Source of the DNA: JBKHXF01 sp046566145
GTDB taxonomy: Bacteria; Actinomycetota; Nitriliruptoria; Nitriliruptorales; Nitriliruptoraceae
Assembly: GCA_046566145.1 (NCBI GenBank)
Contig: JBKHXF010000018.1
Span: forward strand, 62,001-126,000
Reading direction: 5' to 3'
Length of the DNA stretch: 64,000 bases
This document shows, piece by piece, positions 39,265 through 47,145 of the stretch (position 1 is the stretch's first letter; each line of letters begins with the position of its first letter). Under the pieces are notes generated by a model. It had not been told where the DNA came from. It searched no databases and worked only from the letters and a program-made list of their open reading frames with translations. Both the position numbers and the translations under genes were made by a program.

Positions 39265-42200
39265 ATGGCTGATCCGTCCGCCACCTCCACCCCGACCGAC
39301 GCCCCGGGCTGGCCGCAGCGCGACGCGCGCCCCGACCTCCCGGCGCTCGAGCGTGACGTGCTCGCACGCTGGCGGGACACCGACGTCTTCCACCGCTCGC
39401 TGGCCCAGCGCGCGGACGGCCCGGTCTGGACCTTCTACGAGGGCCCGCCGACGGCCAACGGCCGCCCCGGCACCCACCACGTCGAGGCCCGCGTCTTCAA
39501 GGACGTGTTCCCGCGGTACCGGACGATGAAGGGTGACCTGGTGCGCCGCAAGGCCGGGTGGGACTGCCACGGCCTCCCGGTCGAGCTCGAGGTCGAGAAG
39601 GAGCTCGGGCTCAACTCCAAGACCGAGATCGAGGCGTACGGCATCGAGGAGTTCAACGCCCGCTGCCGCGAGTCGGTCACCCGCTACGCCGGCGCGTTCG
39701 AGGAGCTCACCGAGCGCATCGCGTTCTGGGTCGACATGGACGACGCCTACTGGACGATGGACCCGGAGTACGTCGACTCCCTGTGGTGGGGCCTGTCGGA
39801 GCTGTGGGACCGCGGACTGGTGTTCGAGGACCACCGCGTCGCGCCGTACTGCGCCCGCTGCGGCACCGGGCTCTCCGACGCCGAGGTGGCGATGGGCTAC
39901 GAGGTCGTCGAGGACCCGAGCGTCTACGTCCGGTTCCCCGTGCTCGACGGTCCGCTGGCGGACGACGGTGCCGCGCTGGTGGTGTGGACCACGACCCCGT
40001 GGACGCTGCCGAGCAACGTCGCCGTCGCGATGAACCCGGAGCTCTCGTACGGGCTGTGGCGCACCTCCGCCTTCGGCACCGACGGTGAGCTGCTGGTCCT
40101 GGCCGACGACCTGTCGTCGAAGCTCGGCGAGGACGCCGAGCGGGTCCGCGACGTCGCCGCCGACGAGCTGCTCGGCACCCGCTACGAGGCGCCGTTCACG
40201 ATCGTCGAGGTGGAGCAGCCGTACCGGTACGTCGTCGCGGCCGGGTACGTCACCGCGACCGACGGCTCCGGCCTCGTCCACACGGCGCCAGCGTTCGGTG
40301 CCGAGGACATGGAGACCGGCCGGCGGGAGGGCCTGCCGGTCGTCAACCCGGTCGACGCCCAGGGCCGGTTCACGACCGGCCCGTGGGAGGGCACCTTCGT
40401 CAAGGACGCCGACCCGGCCATCACCGAGGCGCTGGCCGCCGACGGGCGCCTGCTGCTGCAGCAGGTCTACGAGCACACCTACCCGTTCTGCTGGCGCTGC
40501 AAGACGCCGCTCATCTACTGGGCGAAGCCGTCCTGGTACATCCGCACGACCGAGAAGCGGGACGGCCTGCTCGCCAACAACGCACGCATCGACTGGCACC
40601 CGGACCACATCCGGGACGGCCGCTTCGGCAACTGGCTCGAGAACAACGTCGACTGGGCCCTGTCGCGCGACCGCTACTGGGGCACCCCGCTGCCGTTCTG
40701 GCGCTGCGCCGACTGCACGCACGTCACCGTCGTGCGGTCCCGTGCCCACCTCGCCGAGCTGACCGGCGACGAGGCCGCCGCCACCTCCGACCCGCACCGC
40801 CCCTACGTCGACACCTGGACGGTCCCGTGCGAGCAGTGCGGCGCGGACGCGACCCGCGTCCCCGACGTCGCCGACACCTGGTTCGACTCGGGCGGCATGC
40901 CCTACGCCCAGTGGGGCTACCCGTGGAAGGGCGAGGAGGACTTCGCCGCCCACTTCCCCGCCGACTACATCTGCGAGGCGATCGACCAGACCCGCGGCTG
41001 GTTCTACACGCTGCTCGCCGAGTCGACCCTGCTGTTCGACGACCTGATGTCGCGCACCGTGCTGTGCCTCGGCCACATCGTGGACGAGGACGGCGCCAAG
41101 ATGTCGAAGTCGAAGGGCAACATCCTCGACCCGTGGGAGCTCATCGACCGGCACGGCGCCGACGCGCTGCGCTGGCTGATGTTCGCCGAGGGCAACCCGT
41201 GGGTGAACCGGCGCGTCGGCCACACCTCCCTCGAGGAGGTCACCCGGCGGTTCCTGCTGACGCTGTGGAACACCCACGCCTTCTTCACGACCTACGCCCG
41301 CATCGACGGGTTCGACCTCGGCGTCGACGCGCCCGCGGTCGCGGACCGACCGGCGTCGGACCGCTGGGTGCTCGCCGAGCTGGCCGACGTCGTCGACACC
41401 GTCGACACGGCGCTGGCCGGGTTCGACGTCTCGACCGCCTGCCGGCGGCTCGAGCGCTTCGTCGACGACCTCTCCAACTGGTACGTCCGGCGCAACCGCC
41501 GGCGGTTCTGGAAGGCCGCCGAGGACGACCCGACCGACAAGGCCGCCGCGTACACGACGCTGCACACGTGCCTCGTGACGTTGTCGCAGCTGCTCGCGCC
41601 GTTCACGCCGTTCCTGGCGGAGACGCTGTGGCAGGACCTCGTGGTGTCGCAGGACCCCGACGCGTCGGACTCGGTGCACCTGACCGACTTCCCCGTCGCG
41701 GACGGTGCGTGGCGCGACGACGCGCTGCGCGCCGCGATGGCGACGGCCCGTCGGGTGGTCGAGCTCGGCCGGCAGGCCCGCAACGAGTCCGGCGTGCGGA
41801 CGCGACAGCCGCTCTCCCGGGCGCTGGTGACGGTCCCCGAGCCGGAGCGTGGCGGGCTGCGCCTGCTGGTCGACGACGTCGCCGAGGAGCTCAACGTCAA
41901 GGCGGTCGAGCTCTCCGACGGCACGGGCGACCTCGTGGAGCGCAGCGCCAGGCCGAACTTCCGCGCGCTCGGGCCGGTGTTCCAGGCCGACGCGCCGAAG
42001 GTCGCCGGCGCGCTGCAGGCGCTGGACGCCGAGGCCGCCGACGCCCTCGCGGCATCGCTGGCCGAGACCGGCACCGGCACCCTCGCGGTCGAGGGGCGCG
42101 GCGACGTCGAGGTGACGGCCGAGATGGTCGAGATCGTCGAGACGCCGCGGACCGGGTGGGAGCTCGCGAGCGAGCGCGGGACGTCCATCGCCCTCGACGT

Positions 42201-42492
42201 CGAGCTCACCCGCGAGCTCGAGGTCGAGGGCGCGGCCCGCGAGCTCGTGCGTGCCGTCAACGACCAGCGCAAGGCGCTCGACCTGGCGCTCGACGACCGG
42301 ATCACGCTGGTCCTCGCCGTGGACCCGGCCGCGCTGGCGGCCGAGCTGGAGGACGCCGGCTGGGTCGACGTCGTGGCCCGCGAGGTGCTCGCGACGCGCG
42401 TCTCGGGCGACGTCGCGAGCGCCGACGGCGGGCTCGTCGACGTCGACCTCGGCGAGCTCGGCGCCGCCCGCGTCGCGGTCCTGCCCGCGTGA
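39265..42492 (+). CDS. ileS: Isoleucyl-tRNA synthetase, eukaryote-like (type 2)
   Basis: A 1075-residue class I synthetase. The HIGH-type motif is 'PPTANGRPGTHHV' (about 58-70) and KMSKS is in 'DGAKMSKSKGNILDPW' (about 611). The editing domain sits between them ('VVWTTTPWTLPSNVAVAM', 'VHTAPAFGAEDM'). The length and 'WDCHGLPVELEVEKELG' match the eukaryote-like form found in mycobacteria, whose members are usually naturally resistant to mupirocin. I start at the ATG at 39265; an in-frame GTG at 39205 would put the start inside the leader and has no ribosome site. The stop overlaps the next gene as GTGA. Confidence 0.95.
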   Translation: MADPSATSTPTDAPGWPQRDARPDLPALERDVLARWRDTDVFHRSLAQRADGPVWTFYEGPPTANGRPGTHHVEARVFKDVFPRYRTMKGDLVRRKAGWDCHGLPVELEVEKELGLNSKTEIEAYGIEEFNARCRESVTRYAGAFEELTERIAFWVDMDDAYWTMDPEYVDSLWWGLSELWDRGLVFEDHRVAPYCARCGTGLSDAEVAMGYEVVEDPSVYVRFPVLDGPLADDGAALVVWTTTPWTLPSNVAVAMNPELSYGLWRTSAFGTDGELLVLADDLSSKLGEDAERVRDVAADELLGTRYEAPFTIVEVEQPYRYVVAAGYVTATDGSGLVHTAPAFGAEDMETGRREGLPVVNPVDAQGRFTTGPWEGTFVKDADPAITEALAADGRLLLQQVYEHTYPFCWRCKTPLIYWAKPSWYIRTTEKRDGLLANNARIDWHPDHIRDGRFGNWLENNVDWALSRDRYWGTPLPFWRCADCTHVTVVRSRAHLAELTGDEAAATSDPHRPYVDTWTVPCEQCGADATRVPDVADTWFDSGGMPYAQWGYPWKGEEDFAAHFPADYICEAIDQTRGWFYTLLAESTLLFDDLMSRTVLCLGHIVDEDGAKMSKSKGNILDPWELIDRHGADALRWLMFAEGNPWVNRRVGHTSLEEVTRRFLLTLWNTHAFFTTYARIDGFDLGVDAPAVADRPASDRWVLAELADVVDTVDTALAGFDVSTACRRLERFVDDLSNWYVRRNRRRFWKAAEDDPTDKAAAYTTLHTCLVTLSQLLAPFTPFLAETLWQDLVVSQDPDASDSVHLTDFPVADGAWRDDALRAAMATARRVVELGRQARNESGVRTRQPLSRALVTVPEPERGGLRLLVDDVAEELNVKAVELSDGTGDLVERSARPNFRALGPVFQADAPKVAGALQALDAEAADALAASLAETGTGTLAVEGRGDVEVTAEMVEIVETPRTGWELASERGTSIALDVELTRELEVEGAARELVRAVNDQRKALDLALDDRITLVLAVDPAALAAELEDAGWVDVVAREVLATRVSGDVASADGGLVDVDLGELGAARVAVLPA

Positions 42493-43085
42493 GCGCGCTG
42501 CGGCGTCTCGGCGCGGCAACGGTGTGGCTGACGCTGGCCGCCGGCGCGGTCGGCGCCGTCCGGCAGCGGCGCGAGGCGGAGCAGGTCCGGGCCGGCACCC
42601 GTGTCGCGGCGGGGCCGGCCGGCGAGGTGCCGCCGGCGCGGCCCGCTGCCCCGCTGGCCGAGCGGGTCGCGAACTGGACCCCGGCCCGGCCGCGGACGGC
42701 CGCCGGTCGGCTGCTCGCGGCGGTCTGGGCCGCGCCCCTGAGCGTGGCCGGGCTCGGCCTCTGCCTCGCGGGTCGCGGACGGCCCCGGTGGTCCTCGGAG
42801 CACGGCGCGCTGGTCTGCACCGGCGTCGGCGGGATCTCCGGTGCCCTGCTCGCCCGGGTGGGTGCGGAGGCCAACGCCGTCGGCCAGGTCATCGTGTGCC
42901 GGGCGGAGGACCCCCCGGCGGTCCTCCTCGCCCACGAGACGGGACACGTGCGACAGGCCGAGCGCCTCGGACCGCTGCTGGCCCTGCTCTACCCCTGGTG
43001 GTCGGCCCGGTACGGCTACCGCGACCACCCCGTCGAGCGTGGCGCCCGGGCGGCCGCGCGAGCGTGGGCCGACCGCCCTCGCTGA
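42489..43085 (+). CDS. Small membrane protein with an HETGH metallopeptidase-like motif
   Basis: A 198-residue protein coupled to ileS by a GTGA overlap. The N terminus has a hydrophobic segment ('AATVWLTLAAGAVGAV'), and a second lies at about 75-95 ('LLAAVWAAPLSVAGLGLCLAG'). The core reads 'PAVLLAHETGHVRQAERLGPLLALLYPWW', an HExxH zinc motif; 'DHPVERGARAAA' further on could supply the third ligand Glu. This resembles short DUF4157- or M48-like 'HE.GHVRQ' proteins. Whether it is an active protease is unknown. It ends at a strong bidirectional terminator. Confidence 0.7.
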   Translation: MSALRRLGAATVWLTLAAGAVGAVRQRREAEQVRAGTRVAAGPAGEVPPARPAAPLAERVANWTPARPRTAAGRLLAAVWAAPLSVAGLGLCLAGRGRPRWSSEHGALVCTGVGGISGALLARVGAEANAVGQVIVCRAEDPPAVLLAHETGHVRQAERLGPLLALLYPWWSARYGYRDHPVERGARAAARAWADRPR

Positions 43086-43105
43086 CCTCGACGGGCCGGA
43101 CGCGC

Positions 43106-43136
43106 GTGTGGCCGGGGACGACGTCCCCGGCCACAC
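43106..43136. terminator. Bidirectional terminator, 14-bp perfect stem
   Basis: GTGTGGCCGGGGAC (43106-43119) and its exact complement (43123-43136) flank a 3-base loop. It separates the ileS operon from the convergent HhH-protein gene, 20 bases from one stop and 13 from the other. Confidence 0.85.
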
Positions 43137-43149
43137 GGTGAGGCTGGCG

Positions 43150-43962
43150 TCAGAGCGCCTTCTTGATCTCCCCAGCGAGGGTCTCGCCGATCCCGTTGAC
43201 GGCGGTGAGCTCCTCGACCGACGCGCGGCGCATGTCCTCGAGCGAACCGAAGGCCTTGAGCAGGGCGTCCTGCTTCGCCGGGCCGACGCCCTTGATGTCG
43301 GCGAGGACCGCGCGGGCCGCGGCGCCGGTGGTGCGCTTCGCCGTCGCCTTCTTGGCGGTCGCCTTCTTGGCGGTCGACTTCTTGGCGGTCGCCTTCTTGG
43401 CCGTCGACGTCTTGGCCGTCGGGGACGAGGCCGCCGCCTTCTTCGCGGTCGACTGCTTCGCGGCCGACTTCTTCGCGGTCGACTTCTTCGACGTCGACTT
43501 CGTGGCGGCCGCGGCCTTCTTCGACCCGGTGCGGACGACCTGGATCTCGGAGGTGTCGTCGGCGGAGGGGGCCGGTGCCGTGGTGGCCTTCCTCGCGACC
43601 GCCTTCTTCGCCACGGCCTTCTTCGCCACGGCCTTCTTCGCCGGCGCCGAGGAGCGCACCACGACCGCCTCGTCGTCGTCCTCGAGCAGGTTCGTGCGTG
43701 CGGAGGCGGCCGCGGTGCTCGGGCGGACCGGCGCGCTCGGGGCAGCGGCCGGGCGCGCCGGGGCGGCGCCGGGGCCGTACCCGGTCGCGGGGGCCTCGCT
43801 CGGCTCGCTGCGACGGCGCATCAGCACCCCGCCACCGAGGAAGAGCATCGCGAGCACGCAGGCGCCGATCGACGTGTAGATCAACGCGAGGCCGTCGGCG
43901 AAGAAGCCCGCGATGAGCGTCACCGCAGCGACGATCACGAGGAAGAGGCTGAGGACGATCAC
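43150..43962 (-). CDS. Membrane-anchored lysine-rich protein with C-terminal helix-hairpin-helix domain
   Basis: A 270-residue protein in three parts. Residues 1-45 form two hydrophobic helices ('IVLSLFLVIVAAVTLIAGFF' and 'LALIYTSIGACVLAMLFLGGG'). The middle (about 105-210) is an Ala/Lys repeat of the histone H1 or HupB-tail type ('KKAVAKKAVAKKAV', 'AKKSTAKKATAKKATAKR'). The C-terminal 55 residues are a DNA-binding HhH pair ('LADIKGVGPAKQDALLKAFGS', 'LTAVNGIGETLAGEIKKAL'). It could tie DNA to the membrane near the division genes; this is inference. The GTG at 43962 has GAAGGGTGG 7 bases upstream. Confidence 0.82.
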   Translation of the reverse strand: MIVLSLFLVIVAAVTLIAGFFADGLALIYTSIGACVLAMLFLGGGVLMRRRSEPSEAPATGYGPGAAPARPAAAPSAPVRPSTAAASARTNLLEDDDEAVVVRSSAPAKKAVAKKAVAKKAVARKATTAPAPSADDTSEIQVVRTGSKKAAAATKSTSKKSTAKKSAAKQSTAKKAAASSPTAKTSTAKKATAKKSTAKKATAKKATAKRTTGAAARAVLADIKGVGPAKQDALLKAFGSLEDMRRASVEELTAVNGIGETLAGEIKKAL

Positions 43963-44021
43963 CGAGCTACCACCCTTCGCGGTGCATGGTCTGGCTGGAC
44001 GTGTTGTGGCACGGATCCCGG

Positions 44022-44027
44022 AGCCTA
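44022..44027 (-). promoter_or_regulatory. Possible -10 element (TAGGCT) for the HhH-protein gene
   Basis: TAGGCT facing the gene, 60 bases before its GTG. It suggests separate transcription from the division cluster upstream. Confidence 0.35.
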
Positions 44028-44132
44028 GTCGCGGGCCGGCCGGTGCTCGCCGCACGGTCCCCCTCGGGCGGGTGCGGCGCGACGCGGGAGGCTATCGGAC
44101 GCGCAGGGCGGCCCGACACCTGCGTCCGGTCC

Positions 44133-44804
44133 TCAGCGGGGCTCGTCCTCGTCGTGGACGCGGACGCGCAGGGTGCGGTCGTCGAAGCTGGCGGCCCCGA
44201 GGTTCGACGGGTCGACGAGGTCGACGACCTCCGCCGGGACGTCCTCCGGGACGTCGCCGGGGCCGCCCTCCGCCGGCGTGCCGTCGCTGGCCGGCCGGGT
44301 CGAGACCTCGTCGAGGAGCCGGAGCTGCTCCTCGAGGTGGCTGCGGAGCCGCGAGCGGTACTCGCGCTCGAAGATCCGCAGCGCCTCGATGTGCCCCTCC
44401 AGGGCGTGGCGGCGCCGGCGGATCTCCGCCTCCTCGGCACGGGCGGCCTGCAGCGCCTCGACCCGCAGCTCCTCGGCGTCGAGACGCGCCTGCTCCATCG
44501 CCTGGGCGGCGTCACGCCGGGCCTCGTCGAGCAGCTCGGCTGCGCGCTCCTTGGCCTCCTCGAGCGACTGCTCGGCAGCGCGTTGGGCCGTCACGAGGGT
44601 GCGCTTGAGCGTGGCCTCGGTCTCGGACGCCGAGGCCAGGCGCTCCTCGCTGCGCCGCAGTCGGGACTCGGCGTCGGCCGCGCGCTGCTGGAGTCGCTCG
44701 ATCGTGTCGGCGACCTCGTCGAGGAGCTCGTCGACCTGCGCGACCGCGTAGCCGCGCACCGCCTGCTTCAGCGGGTAGTTCGCGATCTCGTCGGGGGTCA
44801 GCAC
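44133..44804 (-). CDS. DivIVA-domain protein (Wag31 family)
   Basis: A 223-residue coiled-coil protein. The N-terminal lipid-binding DivIVA domain reads 'LTPDEIANYPLKQAVRGYAVAQVDELLDEVADTIE'. A long coiled coil rich in Arg, Glu and Ala follows (about 40-170), then an acidic tail. DivIVA/Wag31 binds curved membrane at poles and septa and directs cell-wall growth in actinobacteria. The GTG has GAGG upstream and lies 28 bases after the yggT stop. It is the last gene of the cluster. Confidence 0.92.
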   Translation of the reverse strand: MLTPDEIANYPLKQAVRGYAVAQVDELLDEVADTIERLQQRAADAESRLRRSEERLASASETEATLKRTLVTAQRAAEQSLEEAKERAAELLDEARRDAAQAMEQARLDAEELRVEALQAARAEEAEIRRRRHALEGHIEALRIFEREYRSRLRSHLEEQLRLLDEVSTRPASDGTPAEGGPGDVPEDVPAEVVDLVDPSNLGAASFDDRTLRVRVHDEDEPR

Positions 44805-44832
44805 GGGGGCCTCGTCAGGGTCGGGACGGGGG

Positions 44833-45090
44833 TCAGCGGCAGAGGACGCTCCGGAGGATCGAGATGCCGAAGAACAGCACCAGGATCGAGAGGTCGAGGG
44901 CGACCCCGCCGAGGCGCAGCGGCGGGATCACGCGGCGCATGGGCTCGAGCAGCGGGTCCACGAGCCCGCGGACCGCCCGCACGAGCGGCAGGATCGGCTC
45001 GGGCGGGGCCGGCACCCACGACAGCACGACGTAGGCCAGCAGCACGATGACGTAGGCCTGCAGCGCCAGGCAGACGACGGAGAGGACCAT
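44833..45090 (-). CDS. YggT-family membrane protein
   Basis: An 85-residue protein with two hydrophobic helices ('LSVVCLALQAYVIVLLAYVVLSW' and 'LDLSILVLFFGISILRSVL') joined by the typical 'RAVRGLVDPLLEPMRRVIPPL' segment. YggT (YlmG) genes sit between sepF and divIVA in many Gram-positive bacteria and have been linked to nucleoid and septum organisation. The ATG shares one base with the sepF stop (TGATG), which implies translational coupling. Confidence 0.92.
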   Translation of the reverse strand: MVLSVVCLALQAYVIVLLAYVVLSWVPAPPEPILPLVRAVRGLVDPLLEPMRRVIPPLRLGGVALDLSILVLFFGISILRSVLCR

Positions 45091-45602
45091 CAGGCGCCGC
45101 CCCCGAGGCGGTAGCCCATCGCCTCGAGCCGGTCCACCTCGTCGTGCGGGACCTCCGCGCCCTCCGGCACGAGCAGGAACGCCCGGCTGCCCACACGGGT
45201 CAGGCTGCCGCGCAGCGCGTAGGTCGTGCCGGCGACGAAGTCGAGCACCCGACGGGCCGTCGTCTTGTCGACGGTCGCGAGGTCGAACAGCACCGCCTGG
45301 TTGGCGCGGTAGCGCGCCCCGACGACCTCGCAGTCCTCGAACCGTTCGACGTTGACCACGGTGGTCCGCACGGTCGTGCCGGTCCCCCCGGGGCGCTCCA
45401 TCGCGCGCACGTGCGGGCTGCCGGCGTCGGCGGCCCGCAACGGCCGGACGTTGGTCGCCTCGGGTGCGCTCGCGGGCACACGGTCGATGCCACGCGGGTC
45501 GCGCTGCGGGGCCGCGAACTGCTCCGGCAGGTCGTCGTGCTCGTCGGGCTCCTCGTAGAGCCCGAGGTAGATGAGCGTCTTGCGCCACATGCCACCGGAC
45601 AT
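45090..45602 (-). CDS. sepF: Cell division protein SepF
   Basis: A 170-residue FtsZ membrane anchor. The N-terminal amphipathic helix 'MSGGMWRKTLIYLGLYEEPDE' is the usual membrane-binding start, followed by a disordered Arg/Pro linker and the conserved core ('VVNVERFEDCEVVGARYRANQAVLFDL', 'RRVLDFVAGTTYALRGSLTRVGSRAFLLVP'). With no ftsA in the cluster, SepF is the expected membrane tether for the FtsZ C-terminal tail. The ATG has AAGGAG 7 bases upstream. Confidence 0.96.
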   Translation of the reverse strand: MSGGMWRKTLIYLGLYEEPDEHDDLPEQFAAPQRDPRGIDRVPASAPEATNVRPLRAADAGSPHVRAMERPGGTGTTVRTTVVNVERFEDCEVVGARYRANQAVLFDLATVDKTTARRVLDFVAGTTYALRGSLTRVGSRAFLLVPEGAEVPHDEVDRLEAMGYRLGGGA

Positions 45603-45613
45603 CGTCGTCTCCT

Positions 45614-46366
45614 TCACGGCTGCCACGGGCGGGTCCCTCTCGAGCCGAACAGCGCCGTCCCGACGCGCACGTGCGTCGCGCCGGCGGCCACGGCGGCCTC
45701 CAGGTCGGCGGTCATCCCCATCGACAACGCGCGGACCTCGGGGAACGTCCCCGCGAGGTCGTCCCGGGTCGCCGCGAGCGTCTCGAGGTGGGGACGGGCG
45801 TGGGTGTTCGCGTCGACTCCCTCGGGAGGGAGCGGCGGCACGGTCATGAGGCCCTCGACGGCGACGTTGGGTCGGTCGCGAGCGTACGCGACGAGGTCCG
45901 CCACCTCGTCCAACCCACACCCGCCCTTGGCGGGGTCGTCGCCGACGTTGACCTGCACGAGGACCCGTTGGACCAGACCGGCGTCCTCGGCCAGCCGTTG
46001 GATCCGGTCCACGAGGCTGCGGCGGTCGACGGAGTGCACGAGGACCCCGTCACCGACGACGTCCCCGGCCGCGCGACGCTGCAGCTGCCCGACGAAGTGC
46101 CACCTCGCGCCCGCCACCTGCGCGTCGACGAGACCGCGCTTGGCCGCGAACTCGGTGCTGCGGTTCTCGCCGAGGTCGGGCACCCCGGCCTCGACCGCGG
46201 CCACCGCGAGCGCCGGCGGGTGGGTCTTGGTCACGGCGACGAGCGTCACCTCGGCGGGGTCACGCCCGACGGCGGTCGCGGCGCGCTCGATCCGGCCACG
46301 GACCTCCGCGACGCGGTCGGGCAGGGCAGCGAGGGCGGCCTCGAGCGCGGGGTCGCGGCGGGTCAC
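45614..46366 (-). CDS. PLP homeostasis protein, YggS/PROSC family
   Basis: A 250-residue single-domain alanine-racemase-like barrel that binds pyridoxal phosphate. The PLP Lys is in 'VTLVAVTKTHPP', with 'LGENRSTEFAAKR', 'WHFVGQLQRRAAGDVV', 'VQVNVGDDPAKGGC', 'VEGLMTVPPL' and 'SMGMTADLEAAV' further on, all standard for the family. It has no known enzyme reaction and keeps B6 and amino-acid pools balanced. The GTG overlaps the pgeF stop as GTGA. Its place between ftsZ and sepF is common in actinobacteria. Confidence 0.94.
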   Translation of the reverse strand: MTRRDPALEAALAALPDRVAEVRGRIERAATAVGRDPAEVTLVAVTKTHPPALAVAAVEAGVPDLGENRSTEFAAKRGLVDAQVAGARWHFVGQLQRRAAGDVVGDGVLVHSVDRRSLVDRIQRLAEDAGLVQRVLVQVNVGDDPAKGGCGLDEVADLVAYARDRPNVAVEGLMTVPPLPPEGVDANTHARPHLETLAATRDDLAGTFPEVRALSMGMTADLEAAVAAGATHVRVGTALFGSRGTRPWQP

Positions 46367-47145
46367 GGCGCACCTCGCAGCACCACGACGCCGAGCTGCC
46401 GACCGGCGTTCGCGTCGGCCCGGTGGCTGAAGAACCGGTCGGCGTGGCAGCGGGTGCAGGGACCGGCCGTGCCCGCGTGGTCGACGTCGAGCTCGTCGAG
46501 CCGGCGTCGTACCCCCGCCGGGAGGTCCAGGGCCGGGGTGCCCCACGTGGTCGTCCCCGCCGAGCCGGGCACCTGCGCGTCGACCTCGTCCCGCAGCGCG
46601 GCCGGGACCTCGTAGCAGCAGCCACCGATGGCCGGGCCGAGCGCCGCGCGCAGCCGCGCGTCCGCCCCACCCACCTCGCGCAGGGCACGGACGGCCGCGT
46701 CGACGACGCCGGCGGCGAGGCCCGCGCGGCCCGCGTGCGCGACGCCGACCGCGACCGCCCGGCCGTCGTGGTCGTGGGCCGCGAGGAGGACCGGCACGCA
46801 GTCGGCCACCTGCACGCCGAGCGGACGGTCGGGTTCCGCCGTGACGAGCGCATCGACGCCTCGCACCTCCGCGCCGGCGGGGGTGGTCCCGTCGACGACG
46901 GCGACGTCGGGGCCGTGGACCTGGTGCATCAGCACCAGCGCGCTCGCGTCGATCCCGACGCGCCGCGCGAACGCGGCCCGGTCCGCGGCCAGCCTCGCGG
47001 GCTCGTGCGGGCGGCGGTGGGAGAGGTTCCCCGCCTCGCCGACGACCGGTGGCACGTCGGGGGCGCGCCCCGTGGTCCAGGCGCCGACACCGGGCCCGAG
47101 GTCGACGTCGGTGACCTCGGGGCCCTGCAGGTCGGTGGGGGTCAC
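46363..47145 (-). CDS. pgeF: Peptidoglycan editing factor PgeF (YfiH/laccase-domain family)
   Basis: A 260-residue protein with the multicopper-polyphenol-oxidoreductase-like fold. Markers: 'VLMHQVHGPDVAVVD', 'GVQVADCVPVLLAA', 'VGVAHAGRAGLAAGVV', 'ALGPAIGGCCYEV' and 'CTRCHADRFFSHRAD'. E. coli YfiH removes wrongly incorporated residues from muropeptide precursors, which fits the cell-wall setting. The usual HAGWRG here reads HAGRAG, a small deviation near the active site. The GTG overlaps the ftsZ stop as GTGA. Confidence 0.92.
   Translation of the reverse strand: MTPTDLQGPEVTDVDLGPGVGAWTTGRAPDVPPVVGEAGNLSHRRPHEPARLAADRAAFARRVGIDASALVLMHQVHGPDVAVVDGTTPAGAEVRGVDALVTAEPDRPLGVQVADCVPVLLAAHDHDGRAVAVGVAHAGRAGLAAGVVDAAVRALREVGGADARLRAALGPAIGGCCYEVPAALRDEVDAQVPGSAGTTTWGTPALDLPAGVRRRLDELDVDHAGTAGPCTRCHADRFFSHRADANAGRQLGVVVLRGAP

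Noticed and set aside
38686..42519. Open frame of about 1277 codons opposite ileS and its leader
   Set aside because: Antisense shadow of ileS with biased composition and no motif; ileS itself has all catalytic motifs.
43340..43640. Repetitive AAGAAG/GCC stretch that might be a DNA-level repeat element
   Set aside because: It is the coding sequence for the Ala/Lys-rich middle of the HhH protein.
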